From JAICMB01 sp963838885 (GTDB lineage: Bacteria > Acidobacteriota > Terriglobia > Bryobacterales > Bryobacteraceae): DNA of 64,000 bases. This document shows, piece by piece, positions 53,418-61,274 of this stretch (positions are counted from its first letter, which is position 1; each line of letters opens with the position of its first letter). A program made the translations under genes and the position numbers. The notes below the pieces were generated by a model. The model was not told the origin of the DNA. It made no database searches and saw only the letters and a list, made by a program, of their open reading frames with translations. The stretch covers positions 1 to 64,000 of the forward strand of contig CAWITB010000021.1 of the NCBI GenBank assembly GCA_963838885.1, in the 5' to 3' direction.

Positions 53418-54568
53418 CGGCCCGGCGCGGACTTCACCAGCCGCAGTGAAAGATAATCCGGCGACGCCTCGTCCAGAACGATGCCGGGAGGAAGATTCAC
53501 GTTCCCTTCGCCGACGCGCAAGCGTTGCGCGCCTTCGCGCGCCTTGCCCAAATTGAAGCGCACTATCAGGCCCGAGAGATCGCCGGAGTTCATAAGCCAG
53601 GAGCTGCCGCGCAATTGCAGCGTGATTCGAGGCGCCGATTGATCGGCGATGTTCAACCCCCGCGGAACGTCGCTGAATTCGACCGGCACGGTCACGATGC
53701 GAATCGTGCCGCCTGCAGCCACAACGGACGTGAGCCAGATCAGCGCGGCCAGCGCCGCCGATGTGAGCTTCAGTTTTGCATCGGAAAGGAACAGCGCCGC
53801 GAGCCGCCGCCTCCACTGAATGCGCGGCCTGGCTTGGCTCGATTGCACCAGTTGCGCGAGTTCTTCGGCGCTCCCGATCGGCCGCGCCTTTCCCGCCCGC
53901 ATCAGCGTCACCTCGCCGCGCTCCTCGGAAACAACGATCGCCAGCGCGTCGGTGCGCTCCGACAATCCCAAGCCGGCGCGATGGCGCGTGCCGTAAACCA
54001 ACGGCACATCGCGGCGTTCCGTGAGCGGCAGAATGGCCATCGCTTCCACCAGCCGGCCGCCCGCGATGACGACGGCTCCATCGTGCAGCGGAGAGGTCTT
54101 CTGGAAGATCGCCTCGAGCAGTTGCGGCGTCACCGCGGCGCCCACCCGGACCGCGGCGCTAATCAGAGCGCCAATGGCATCGTGACCCAGAATCACAATC
54201 AACGCGCCGGTACGCGAGCCCGCCAGGTGAAATGCCGCCTCAGCCACGGCGCGGCCCGTCTGCATCCCCGCTCCGGCCTGCTCCGGCAACAGCCGGAATA
54301 AAGTGTTCAGACGCAGCAAAACGTAGCGCAGCTCGGACTGAAACGTAAGCACCAGAACCGCGACTCCGATAAAGGCGCTCGCTTCGAGCACCCAGCTTGT
54401 AATCACTAGGTCGAAATTTCGCGCCAGCAGCGCGCCGGCCCACAAAGCAACGATCACGAACGCGGTCCGCAGCGCCCGCGCCTCGCGCGCCAGGTGCAAG
54501 AGGATGTACAGGAACACCGCGATGGCGCAGTAATCGACCAGGTTCTGCCAGCGCAGTATGCTCGCCAT
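53414..54568 (-). CDS. Diadenylate cyclase (CdaA-type) fused to a YbbR/CdaR-like domain
   Basis: A 384-residue membrane protein. Two or three N-terminal TM helices (about 12-90) are followed by the DAC domain with the catalytic DGAVV and RHRAGLGLSE (normally DGA and RHR), making c-di-AMP. After a cytosolic linker (QWRRRLAALFLSD) there is another TM helix (KLTSAALAALIWLTSVVAAGG) and a YbbR-like domain (VPVEFSDVPRGL ... LQLRGS). In Firmicutes CdaA and its regulator CdaR (YbbR) are separate neighbouring proteins; here both are on one chain. It is followed by, and shares strand with, a GNAT gene 12 bases upstream. Confidence 0.9.
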   Translation of the reverse strand: MASILRWQNLVDYCAIAVFLYILLHLAREARALRTAFVIVALWAGALLARNFDLVITSWVLEASAFIGVAVLVLTFQSELRYVLLRLNTLFRLLPEQAGAGMQTGRAVAEAAFHLAGSRTGALIVILGHDAIGALISAAVRVGAAVTPQLLEAIFQKTSPLHDGAVVIAGGRLVEAMAILPLTERRDVPLVYGTRHRAGLGLSERTDALAIVVSEERGEVTLMRAGKARPIGSAEELAQLVQSSQARPRIQWRRRLAALFLSDAKLKLTSAALAALIWLTSVVAAGGTIRIVTVPVEFSDVPRGLNIADQSAPRITLQLRGSSWLMNSGDLSGLIVRFNLGKAREGAQRLRVGEGNVNLPPGIVLDEASPDYLSLRLVKSAPGR

Positions 54569-54580
54569 CGCCCCTCTCGA

Positions 54581-55060
54581 TCACCTTTGCAAAAGGTCGA
54601 GCCGGAAGACCGTCCAGTCGGCCAGCGCCCGCGCCCCCAGACTTTCATAAAATTCAATCGCCTTGCGGTTCCATTTCAAGGCCGCCCAGTTCATGCGCGC
54701 GCACCCGCGTCCTCTGGCGACATCGGCCACGTAATCGAAGAGCGCCTTCCCTATGCCGCGGCCGCGATACTCGTCGTGAACGAAAAGATCTTCCAGGTAC
54801 ACCCCGCGCTTTCCGGCATTGGTCGAAAAGTTGTGAAAAAAGACCGCATATCCGGCCGGCTCGGCGCCCCAATAGGCGAGCACGGCTTCGGCGGCCTTTT
54901 CCGGCCCGAAAAGGCTTTCGCGCAGCATCTCCTCCGTCGCGATCACCTCGTGCGCGATCTTTTCGTACGCCGCCAGCGCCCGAATGAAGGACAGCACCAG
55001 CGGCACGTCCGCTTCCGTCGCGCGGCGAATCGCGATCGTTCCGCCAGATGAAACGTTCAT
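54581..55060 (-). CDS. GNAT family N-acetyltransferase (diamine/thialysine type)
   Basis: A 159-residue acetyltransferase. The acetyl-CoA loop is seen in LFVHDEYRGRGIGKALF, followed by RGCARMNWAALKWNRKAIEFYESLGA, a pattern of spermidine/thialysine N-acetyltransferases. AAEAVLAYWGAEPAGYAVFF is the beta4 strand region. ATG 55060 is preferred over the upstream in-frame start at 55075. It directly precedes the diadenylate cyclase gene. Confidence 0.88.
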   Translation of the reverse strand: MNVSSGGTIAIRRATEADVPLVLSFIRALAAYEKIAHEVIATEEMLRESLFGPEKAAEAVLAYWGAEPAGYAVFFHNFSTNAGKRGVYLEDLFVHDEYRGRGIGKALFDYVADVARGRGCARMNWAALKWNRKAIEFYESLGARALADWTVFRLDLLQR

Positions 55061-55136
55061 GAGCACGATTCTCACATAGGTGGTGCGTCCCTAATCTTAT
55101 TTAGGAGCGCCGCCGATCTGAAACGTGAGGTTATCA

Positions 55137-55382
55137 ATGACCAGCCCCCAAGCTCCTCGAACTCTTGGACTACTGCTCTACCGGGAACATCAGGACGGCG
55201 CCTCCGTGGACGATCTGTCGGCGGCGCTGCGCGTGCCGCGCGCTTGGATCGTGGAACGGATTGAGGCCGTGCGGCTATGCATGGAGAAGCAGGTCCGCGT
55301 CGAGCTGATGCCCGTACCGCGAGCCCCCGCCCGGCGCGCCGCCGTTAATACTGCATCAGGGAATAAACGTCGAAGCCGCTGA
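55137..55382 (+). CDS. Small hypothetical protein with a possible winged-helix segment
   Basis: About 81 residues from ATG 55137 (after TGAGGT). GASVDDLSAALRVPRAWIVERIEAVRLCM looks like a short helix-turn-helix. The C-terminus is basic (PRAPARRAA ... NKRRSR). No family is recognised. Its last 38 bases overlap the convergent apt gene. Confidence 0.55.
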   Translation: MTSPQAPRTLGLLLYREHQDGASVDDLSAALRVPRAWIVERIEAVRLCMEKQVRVELMPVPRAPARRAAVNTASGNKRRSR

Positions 55383-55893
55383 GCTTCCCGCGGCCCTTCA
55401 GGAATTCGAGCTCCAGCACGAACGCCAGGCCCGCTACTTTACCCCGCAGCTTCTCGACCAGGCGCACGGCCGCCGCCGCCGTGCCTCCCGTCGCCAGCAC
55501 GTCGTCGACGATCAAGACCCGCTGCCCCGCCTCCACGGCATCCTTGTGAACTTCCAAGACGTCCGTGCCGTATTCGAGCGCATACTCGACCCGCTCGCAG
55601 GGCGCAGGCAGTTTCTTTGGTTTGCGGACGGGGATAAAACCTGCATTCAGAGCATAGGCCAGCGCCGGCGCGAAGATAAAACCGCGCGCCTCAATTCCAA
55701 GCACCAGATCTACCTGCGCCGCTTCGTAATGCTCGCGCAGCAGATCGACCACGCCGCGCAGACCTTCCCGGTCCTTCAGCAGCGTCGTGATGTCGTAAAA
55801 ATTAATTCCGGGCTTCGGAAAATCCGGAACCTCGCGTATCAGCTTCTTAAGCTGCGTGGCATCCGGCGTGAGTGTAGCTGCGTTTGCGTTCAT
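55345..55893 (-). CDS. apt: Adenine phosphoribosyltransferase
   Basis: A 182-residue salvage enzyme converting adenine and PRPP to AMP. The PRPP-binding motif is VLIVDDVLATGGTAAAA; the flexible loop and adenine site include GIEARGFIFAPALAYALNAGFIPVRKPKKLP and EYALEYGTDVLEVHKDAV. It starts 2 bases after the acylphosphatase stop and is probably cotranscribed with it and the DUF1080 gene. Confidence 0.95.
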   Translation of the reverse strand: MNANAATLTPDATQLKKLIREVPDFPKPGINFYDITTLLKDREGLRGVVDLLREHYEAAQVDLVLGIEARGFIFAPALAYALNAGFIPVRKPKKLPAPCERVEYALEYGTDVLEVHKDAVEAGQRVLIVDDVLATGGTAAAAVRLVEKLRGKVAGLAFVLELEFLKGRGKLSGFDVYSLMQY

Positions 55894-55895
55894 GA

Positions 55896-56186
55896 TTAGT
55901 GGCGAATTCTAAAATTGCTGCATTCCTCGACCGCGGCTTCCGTTTCCTCCACGTGGCGTACTTCCGACATGCGCGGCCCGCGGCGTAGATAGCCCGACAA
56001 TTCGGACAACAACTCCGGCGCCCCAGTGGCGTACACTTCCACGCTGCCGTCGTCGCAATTCTTGGCCCAGCCGCAGACGCCGAGGCGCGCCGCCGCGTCC
56101 TCGACGAAAGCTCGGAACCCAACGCCCTGCACGCGGCCCCACACCACGTATCTGCGTCCTTGCTTAGTGGATAACTGAGGCTTCAA
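55896..56186 (-). CDS. Acylphosphatase
   Basis: A 96-residue enzyme hydrolysing acyl phosphates. The signature GRVQGVGFRAFV holds the catalytic Arg, and GWAKNCDDGSVEV the conserved Asn. Its ATG overlaps the DUF1080 stop as ATGA (56183-56186). Confidence 0.94.
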   Translation of the reverse strand: MKPQLSTKQGRRYVVWGRVQGVGFRAFVEDAAARLGVCGWAKNCDDGSVEVYATGAPELLSELSGYLRRGPRMSEVRHVEETEAAVEECSNFRIRH

Positions 56187-57157
56187 GGCGTCCTGGTCAG
56201 CGGATAAACGATGAGCTTGCGAAATTCTACGATGCCATGATCGCCCTGTAGTAGAATCGGCCCCGGATCGGCTTCATTGGGATCGATCGCGATCGCCGTC
56301 AGTCCGTCGATGGTCTGTTTATCGATGATTCTGATTCCGTTTAGCGCCACCGTGACCTGCCGCCCGACCAGGCGTATGTCGAAGAACTGCCATTCCCCCG
56401 GGTCCTTACTGGCATTGATCGCTGGCGCAATGCGGCCGTAGATAGCTCCATTACCATGCACCGAAGGGGGCTTATCGATGTCGTCCGCGATCTGCACTTC
56501 ATAGCGGCCGCGCAGGCCAATGCCGCTGTTTCCCCCCGGGCCGATGCGAAATTCGGCGTGGAGCATAAAGTTCCAGAATTTGCGATCCGAAACCAGATCG
56601 CCCGACCCCGGCGCGTTGGTCAGAATTCCTTGTTTTACGGTCCACGGCGGCCGCCCCGGTACCAGCGGGGACCAGCCGGCCAGATCGCGCCCATCGAAGA
56701 GATTGATCGCATCGCCCTTCTTCCAGCTCGCGTCGTCCTTATCGTTGATAGTCGGAGCCCGCACGCCGGTCCACTCCAGATAAGAGGCCGGATCGCCTTC
56801 GATCTCGAAGGTGCCCTTCAGCTTGCCGCTGTCCAGCCGCGCCCAATACAGGCCCTTTTGCAAGGTTTTCTGGTCACGCGGCGAGGCCTTGGGATCGCGC
56901 CGGTAACGCTTATCGAAGGAGAAGCGCAGCTCGCCGTCATAAACCGACAATTTGGGGATTTCATCGAGCTGCCCGCCGGGCGCGCCCACAAACTTGCCTT
57001 TAATAACGTCCGAGCCGGCCCCCGACACCTCCAGCCACCAGGCGCGCGACCCGTTATCCCCCTTCACCGCTATATCCCACCGGCCGTTGAACTGCTGGTC
57101 TTCGCCCGTGCTCGCCACGCACGCGACCGCAAAGACGGCGGCCACAAACAAGCGCAT
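56183..57157 (-). CDS. DUF1080 (3-keto-disaccharide hydrolase-like) secreted protein
   Basis: A 324-residue exported protein (signal peptide MRLFVAAVFAVACVAS). The C-terminal half is a DUF1080 concanavalin-like fold (INLFDGRDLAGWSPL, NFMLHAEFRIGPGGNSGIGLRGRYEVQI, VHGNGAIYG). The N-terminal half is a second beta-rich module (NGRWDIAVKG ... LDEIPKLSVYDGELRFSF). Members cleave or bind glycosides, recently described for 3-keto sugars. Substrate here is unknown. Its stop overlaps the acylphosphatase start. Confidence 0.85.
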   Translation of the reverse strand: MRLFVAAVFAVACVASTGEDQQFNGRWDIAVKGDNGSRAWWLEVSGAGSDVIKGKFVGAPGGQLDEIPKLSVYDGELRFSFDKRYRRDPKASPRDQKTLQKGLYWARLDSGKLKGTFEIEGDPASYLEWTGVRAPTINDKDDASWKKGDAINLFDGRDLAGWSPLVPGRPPWTVKQGILTNAPGSGDLVSDRKFWNFMLHAEFRIGPGGNSGIGLRGRYEVQIADDIDKPPSVHGNGAIYGRIAPAINASKDPGEWQFFDIRLVGRQVTVALNGIRIIDKQTIDGLTAIAIDPNEADPGPILLQGDHGIVEFRKLIVYPLTRTP

Positions 57158-57259
57158 TTGCGCCTAATTTAACACGCCGCGCCGGACCATGTCCCCGTCG
57201 CGCCGCGTCCGCAGCCCCGATCTCGCGGGTTTGCGGTGCATTTTACTCAGAGGTCCCAA

Positions 57260-57470
57260 ATGAACGACGAACAGGTTCCCGCGTCGAACTGCTCATAAAC
57301 CCGCCGTAGTGCATCCCGGACCGCTTTCTATCGAGGATCTGTTGCGGCGCGTGCACCCCGCGCCCGACGACGAAACCGAGCGCTTCGTTGCCACGATCTA
57401 TGCGGATCGCCGCCACGCGGCCGAAACGCCGATTGCGGAATCTGTTCTGTCGTGGTCGATACCGGCATAG
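57260..57470 (+). pseudogene. VapB-like antitoxin remnant
   Basis: ATG 57260 (after AGAGG) gives MNDEQVPASNCS and a stop. After a shift HKPAVVHPGPLSIEDLLRRVHPAPDDETERFVATIYADRRHAAETPIAESVLSW runs to TAG 57470, overlapping the VapC start. The layout matches a vapBC pair whose antitoxin is broken by one indel. Confidence 0.5.
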
Positions 57471-57834
57471 CCTCATATATCTTCAACTGGCATTCATCGG
57501 CGCGCCGGTACGTGGACGCTTTGCGTGGCTCCGAACTGATTCTGTCCTTCATGTCGATCGCGGAGATGCGCAGGGGCACAATCGCGGCAGGTAGGTGTGG
57601 CCGGCGACGCACTCTGCTCGAACAGTTCATGAGAGGTTTCGGTCTGGTGTATGCCGGTGATGCTCTGTGCACCTCCTGGCGATGATTCGTACCGACGCTC
57701 TCGCCGCTGGCCAATCTTTGAGCCCACAGGACGCCTGGATCGCCGCTACCGCACTGGCCTCGGCGCTCCGCTGGCGACGAACAATCGAAGAGATTTCTGA
57801 AATCATCCCGGAGCTTCGGCTTCTGGACCTATGA
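57452..57834 (+). pseudogene. VapC (PIN-domain) toxin remnant with three frameshifts
   Basis: GTG 57452 reads VVDTGIASYIFNWHSSARRY, ELILSFMSIAEMRRG and LLEQFMRGFGLVYAGDALCTSW. Then in other frames ALAAGQSLSPQDAWIAATALASA, PLATNNRRDF and EIIPELRLLDL follow to a stop at 57834. These are a complete PIN domain with the acidic residues D3, E in SIAEMR and D in DAWIAA, but split over three frames. A decayed toxin-antitoxin locus. Confidence 0.75.
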
Positions 57835-57902
57835 ACCAAGTTGGTCACCTTCGCCTGGCGGGCCAGCGCCGCTGGCGGACCGGAATTTCCGCCGCCCCCG
57901 CG

Positions 57903-59477
57903 CTAATCCCGCCGCAGCGCGTTCTTCACCCGAATCCCATTCGCGCGAACCTCCACCTCCTCCGCTTCCGCATATTGCTCCGACTTGCGCAGCGCCGACG
58001 CGTAACCCTCCAGCAGGGCGACCCATCGTGGATCGTCCGGCTTCATCACCCGGCCCCGCAATTCGATCGCGCGCTTGTATGCCGCCGCGGCTTCCGCGAA
58101 GCGCTTGAGTGAGCGGTACAGCTCGGCCAGATTACACAGTGTCAGCGCCTGCGCCGGCGCATCCGCTCCAGATACCCGGCGGTAGATTTCGAGCGCACGG
58201 TCGAGGTTTTCTTCCGCCAGCTCCGGCCGCCGCATCTTGTAGTATAAAGATCCGATATTATGCAGGTCGCGCGCCGCTTCGGCGCTTACCGGCCCATAGA
58301 CTTTTTCGTCGATCGCAAGGGCCTGCAGGTCCAAACGCTCGGCCTCCTTGAACTTGCGCATGCCCGTGTACGCGCCCGCAAGATTTGCCAGGATCGACGC
58401 GAAGGCCCCGTTTTCCGTCCCAGTGGAGCGCTCCGTAATGGCGCGCGCGCGCAGCAGCAGCGGGAGCGCCTCCTGAGGCCGGTTCTGCGCCACGTAACTC
58501 TCGGCGAGGTTGTTGAGATGCAGCGCCAGCGCCGGATGATCGCGTCCCAACACCGCCTCCATGCGAGGCAGCGCGTCCTTATAAAGCGTTTCCACTTCTT
58601 CAAGCTTTTCTAAATGCCGCAGCGCCGACGCCAGATTGCCGGCCAGCTCGAAGCATTGCGGCGTATCCACCGCGACGTGGCTAGGCGTCGAATCGCACAG
58701 CGGCAGAGCGCGGCGCAGCAGCGGCTCGGCTTCCTCGAACCTGCCCTCCTGCTCGTAGACATAACCCAGGTCCCCGCCTATTTTGACCGCGCCGGCGCTA
58801 TCCGGCCCCCACAGTCGAGTCGCGGCGTCGATACTTTTCCGCAGCAGCAGCTCGGCGTCCGTGTAGTTTCCAAGCGCCGCCCGGGCCTTCGCTAGTCCGC
58901 TCAAAGATATTTCGTAGCCGTGACTCTCCGGCCCCAACGATTTTTCGGCAATCCCCAAGGCGCGCTCGTGCAGCTCCGCGGCGTCTTTATAGCGTCCCAG
59001 GTGATAACAAACCGCCGCGAGATTGTTCAACATGGGAACGAGCTTGGCGTCATCCGGAGTGCCGGCCTTGCTCCAAATCCCGATTGAGCGGCGTAAGAGC
59101 TCTTCGGCCTCGCGGAACTTGCCCATCAAATAATACGCGCCGCCCAGGTTGTTGTAAGCCAGCGCCAGAGAATAACTATCGGGCGGCTCGATCTTGATCG
59201 CGAGCGACAATGCCGCTTCGAACTGCGCCGCGGCCTCGTCATATTTCGTTTGCGCCAGCAGCGCCGCCCCGAGGTCGCCGCGGCTCAACAACAGGCGGCC
59301 CTCGTCGCCCCCGGCCAGCTCCACCGCTTCACGGCCCGCCCGCTCAGCCGCCACATAATCACCCCCCGCATACGCCGTGGTGGCCTTCGCGCGCTTGCCG
59401 GACCAGGGCTCCGTTTGCGCCACGGCGCAGCAACAAAACAGAGTCGCAATGATTTTTCCCAAAACGAGATTCCGCAT
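57903..59477 (-). CDS. Secreted tetratricopeptide-repeat protein
   Basis: About 524 residues: signal peptide (LGKIIATLFCCCAVAQ), then some ten TPR units of the kinesin-light-chain kind, e.g. LALAYNNLGGAYYLMGKFREAEELLRRS, PMLNNLAAVCYHLGRYKDAAELHERAL and TLCNLAELYRSLKRFAEAAAAYKRAIEL. It ends with no extra domain. ATG 59477 is preferred to the upstream one at 59507. It is divergent from the sigma factor gene at 59734. In acidobacteria such TPR proteins often neighbour sigma/anti-sigma pairs; the mechanism is unknown. Confidence 0.85.
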   Translation of the reverse strand: MRNLVLGKIIATLFCCCAVAQTEPWSGKRAKATTAYAGGDYVAAERAGREAVELAGGDEGRLLLSRGDLGAALLAQTKYDEAAAQFEAALSLAIKIEPPDSYSLALAYNNLGGAYYLMGKFREAEELLRRSIGIWSKAGTPDDAKLVPMLNNLAAVCYHLGRYKDAAELHERALGIAEKSLGPESHGYEISLSGLAKARAALGNYTDAELLLRKSIDAATRLWGPDSAGAVKIGGDLGYVYEQEGRFEEAEPLLRRALPLCDSTPSHVAVDTPQCFELAGNLASALRHLEKLEEVETLYKDALPRMEAVLGRDHPALALHLNNLAESYVAQNRPQEALPLLLRARAITERSTGTENGAFASILANLAGAYTGMRKFKEAERLDLQALAIDEKVYGPVSAEAARDLHNIGSLYYKMRRPELAEENLDRALEIYRRVSGADAPAQALTLCNLAELYRSLKRFAEAAAAYKRAIELRGRVMKPDDPRWVALLEGYASALRKSEQYAEAEEVEVRANGIRVKNALRRD

Positions 59478-59733
59478 TTGCGTCCCTGTTGCGCACGTCA
59501 ATCGCACAAATCAAATTTGAACTGTTGCAACACGCGGCGATCGGCGCATCGAGCGTTTCTGTTCACAATCGGCCGGACGCTGTCCGCTCGCGAACACGAC
59601 CGTGGCCTAACGAAATTTGTGTTTGCGCGTCACTACTCTCAGCGCGCGCGGACACTCGTTGTGTGCTTGTATTACGTGCTTCGATTCCGCCGCCGCGTAG
59701 TATCATTCCTCTGTCCGCTCCCCGCGCGCGACC

Positions 59734-60240
59734 ATGACCCGCGACGAGATCCTCCATCGGCTGCGCGAAAGGATCGTGCGCTACGCGGCATCAAGAGTAC
59801 AGGGAGATGCGGCGCAGGATATCGCGCAGGAAGTTCTGATCGTCCTCCACGAAAAGTACGCCCGCCTGGAGCGAATCGAAGACCTCACGCCGGTAGCCTT
59901 TGAGATCCTGCGTTTTAAGATGATGGCGCTCCGCCGTAAGGCTGTACGCAGGGGCGAATACCATGGCGTGCCCGTGGAAGAGATTCAGCTTCCCGACTCC
60001 CGCGTCGACATCGCCGCGGATGTAGAGATGCGGGAGCGGCGCGGCAAACTGATGGCGGCGGTCGAGCGTCTGCCGGAGCGCTGCCGCCGCCTTATTGCCC
60101 TGAAGTTGGAGGGCAGGAACTTCGTCGAGATCCGGAAAATCATGGCCGCTTCCTCCATCAATACCGTCTATACCTGGGATTTGCGGTGCCGCAAGCAGTT
60201 GCTTGAATTAATGGGCGGGAACTGGGACGGGCGCAAATGA
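59734..60240 (+). CDS. Sigma-70 family (ECF-like) RNA polymerase sigma factor
   Basis: A 168-residue sigma factor. Region 2-like helices are in GDAAQDIAQEVLIVLHEKYARLERIEDLTPVAFEILRFKMMALRRK, and region 4 in VERLPERCRRLIALKLEGRNFVEIRKIMAASSINTVYTWDLRCRKQLLEL. Its stop overlaps the next start as ATGA. Target promoters are unknown. The -35-binding helix is intact. Confidence 0.85.
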   Translation: MTRDEILHRLRERIVRYAASRVQGDAAQDIAQEVLIVLHEKYARLERIEDLTPVAFEILRFKMMALRRKAVRRGEYHGVPVEEIQLPDSRVDIAADVEMRERRGKLMAAVERLPERCRRLIALKLEGRNFVEIRKIMAASSINTVYTWDLRCRKQLLELMGGNWDGRK

Positions 60241-61268
60241 ACGAGGACGGGATGGATCGCGCGGACATACGGCATCTGATCGGCGGTTATGCCACCGGCT
60301 CGCTGACCGCGGACGAGCGCCGCCGGCTGTTCGAGGCCGCCCTCGAAGACCAGGAGCTCTTCGATGCACTGCAGGACGAGCAAGCTCTAAAGGAACTTCT
60401 CGACGATCCCGTATCCCGCGAGCAGGTGCGCCGCGCCGCCGCCGCGAGTCTGCCCCCAGCGAGGCCGCGGCGCGCGTGGTTGTGGGCACTGGCCGCAAGC
60501 ATGGGCGCGGCCGCTTTGCTCACGCTGCTGTTTTTCAATTCGAATCGCATAACGCCCTCAACCGTGCGGGTGGCGCGAATGCGCCCCGCCGCGCCGCCAT
60601 CCGCGCAGCCGGCCCCGCTGCCCGCCGTTCCCGCTCCGCTTTCCATTCCCCGCAAACAGACTCTCCCTTCGCGGACCCTCCCGTCCCCGTCCGCTACAGC
60701 GGAGCCCTCCAACACCCCGGCCGCCGCGCCGCTTTTGCCCCGCTTCGCCCCGCACAGAGCGACTGGCGGTTCCCTGACCGCCCCGTCCCCGTCCGCCACG
60801 AAGGAGCCTTCCAATCCGCCGGCCGCCGTGACCGAGCAAGCGCCCCGGCCCACGGTATACGGAGGCGCGCTTACCGTCCCCGGCGCCGCCGGTTTTCAGG
60901 CGCAACGAAAGGAGCCTGTATCGGCCCTCTCATCGGCGGCTCCTCTCGCATCCGCGCCGTCCAGCATCATTGTCAGATTCAGGAAGAAAATCCCAAACGG
61001 AACCGATATGAATGTGCCACCCGCCGCGCTGCAACCCGGCGACGTTGTTCGACTAACGCTCTTCCCGCGCCTGCCCGGTCCCCTCGCCATCGCCGAATCG
61101 GATGCCGCCGATCCCGCCTGGAAGACCGTATTCCCAGCCGCCGGGCCGCCCGTGCAACTGCAAGCTCTGCAAGACTACGCGGTTCCACTCGAGATCACGG
61201 TGAACCCCGGAGAACGCCTGCGCGTCAAAGTGGGCGCCGCAACGGCCGAGATCAAACTCGGGCGATGA
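60237..61268 (+). CDS. Membrane anti-sigma-like regulator
   Basis: A 343-residue single-pass protein coupled to the sigma factor by ATGA overlap. The N-terminal cytoplasmic part (IRHLIGGYATGSLTADERRRLFEAALEDQELFDALQDEQALKELL) resembles acidobacterial anti-sigma modules without a zinc HCC motif. One TM helix (WLWALAASMGAAALLTLLFF) is followed by a Pro/Ala/Ser-rich stalk containing two similar SPSATxEPSN units and a C-terminal beta-rich domain (DVVRLTLFPRLPGPLAIAESDA ... RVKVGAATAEIKLGR). Sequestration of the sigma factor is inferred. Confidence 0.75.
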   Translation: MNEDGMDRADIRHLIGGYATGSLTADERRRLFEAALEDQELFDALQDEQALKELLDDPVSREQVRRAAAASLPPARPRRAWLWALAASMGAAALLTLLFFNSNRITPSTVRVARMRPAAPPSAQPAPLPAVPAPLSIPRKQTLPSRTLPSPSATAEPSNTPAAAPLLPRFAPHRATGGSLTAPSPSATKEPSNPPAAVTEQAPRPTVYGGALTVPGAAGFQAQRKEPVSALSSAAPLASAPSSIIVRFRKKIPNGTDMNVPPAALQPGDVVRLTLFPRLPGPLAIAESDAADPAWKTVFPAAGPPVQLQALQDYAVPLEITVNPGERLRVKVGAATAEIKLGR

Positions 61269-61274
61269 CGGTCC

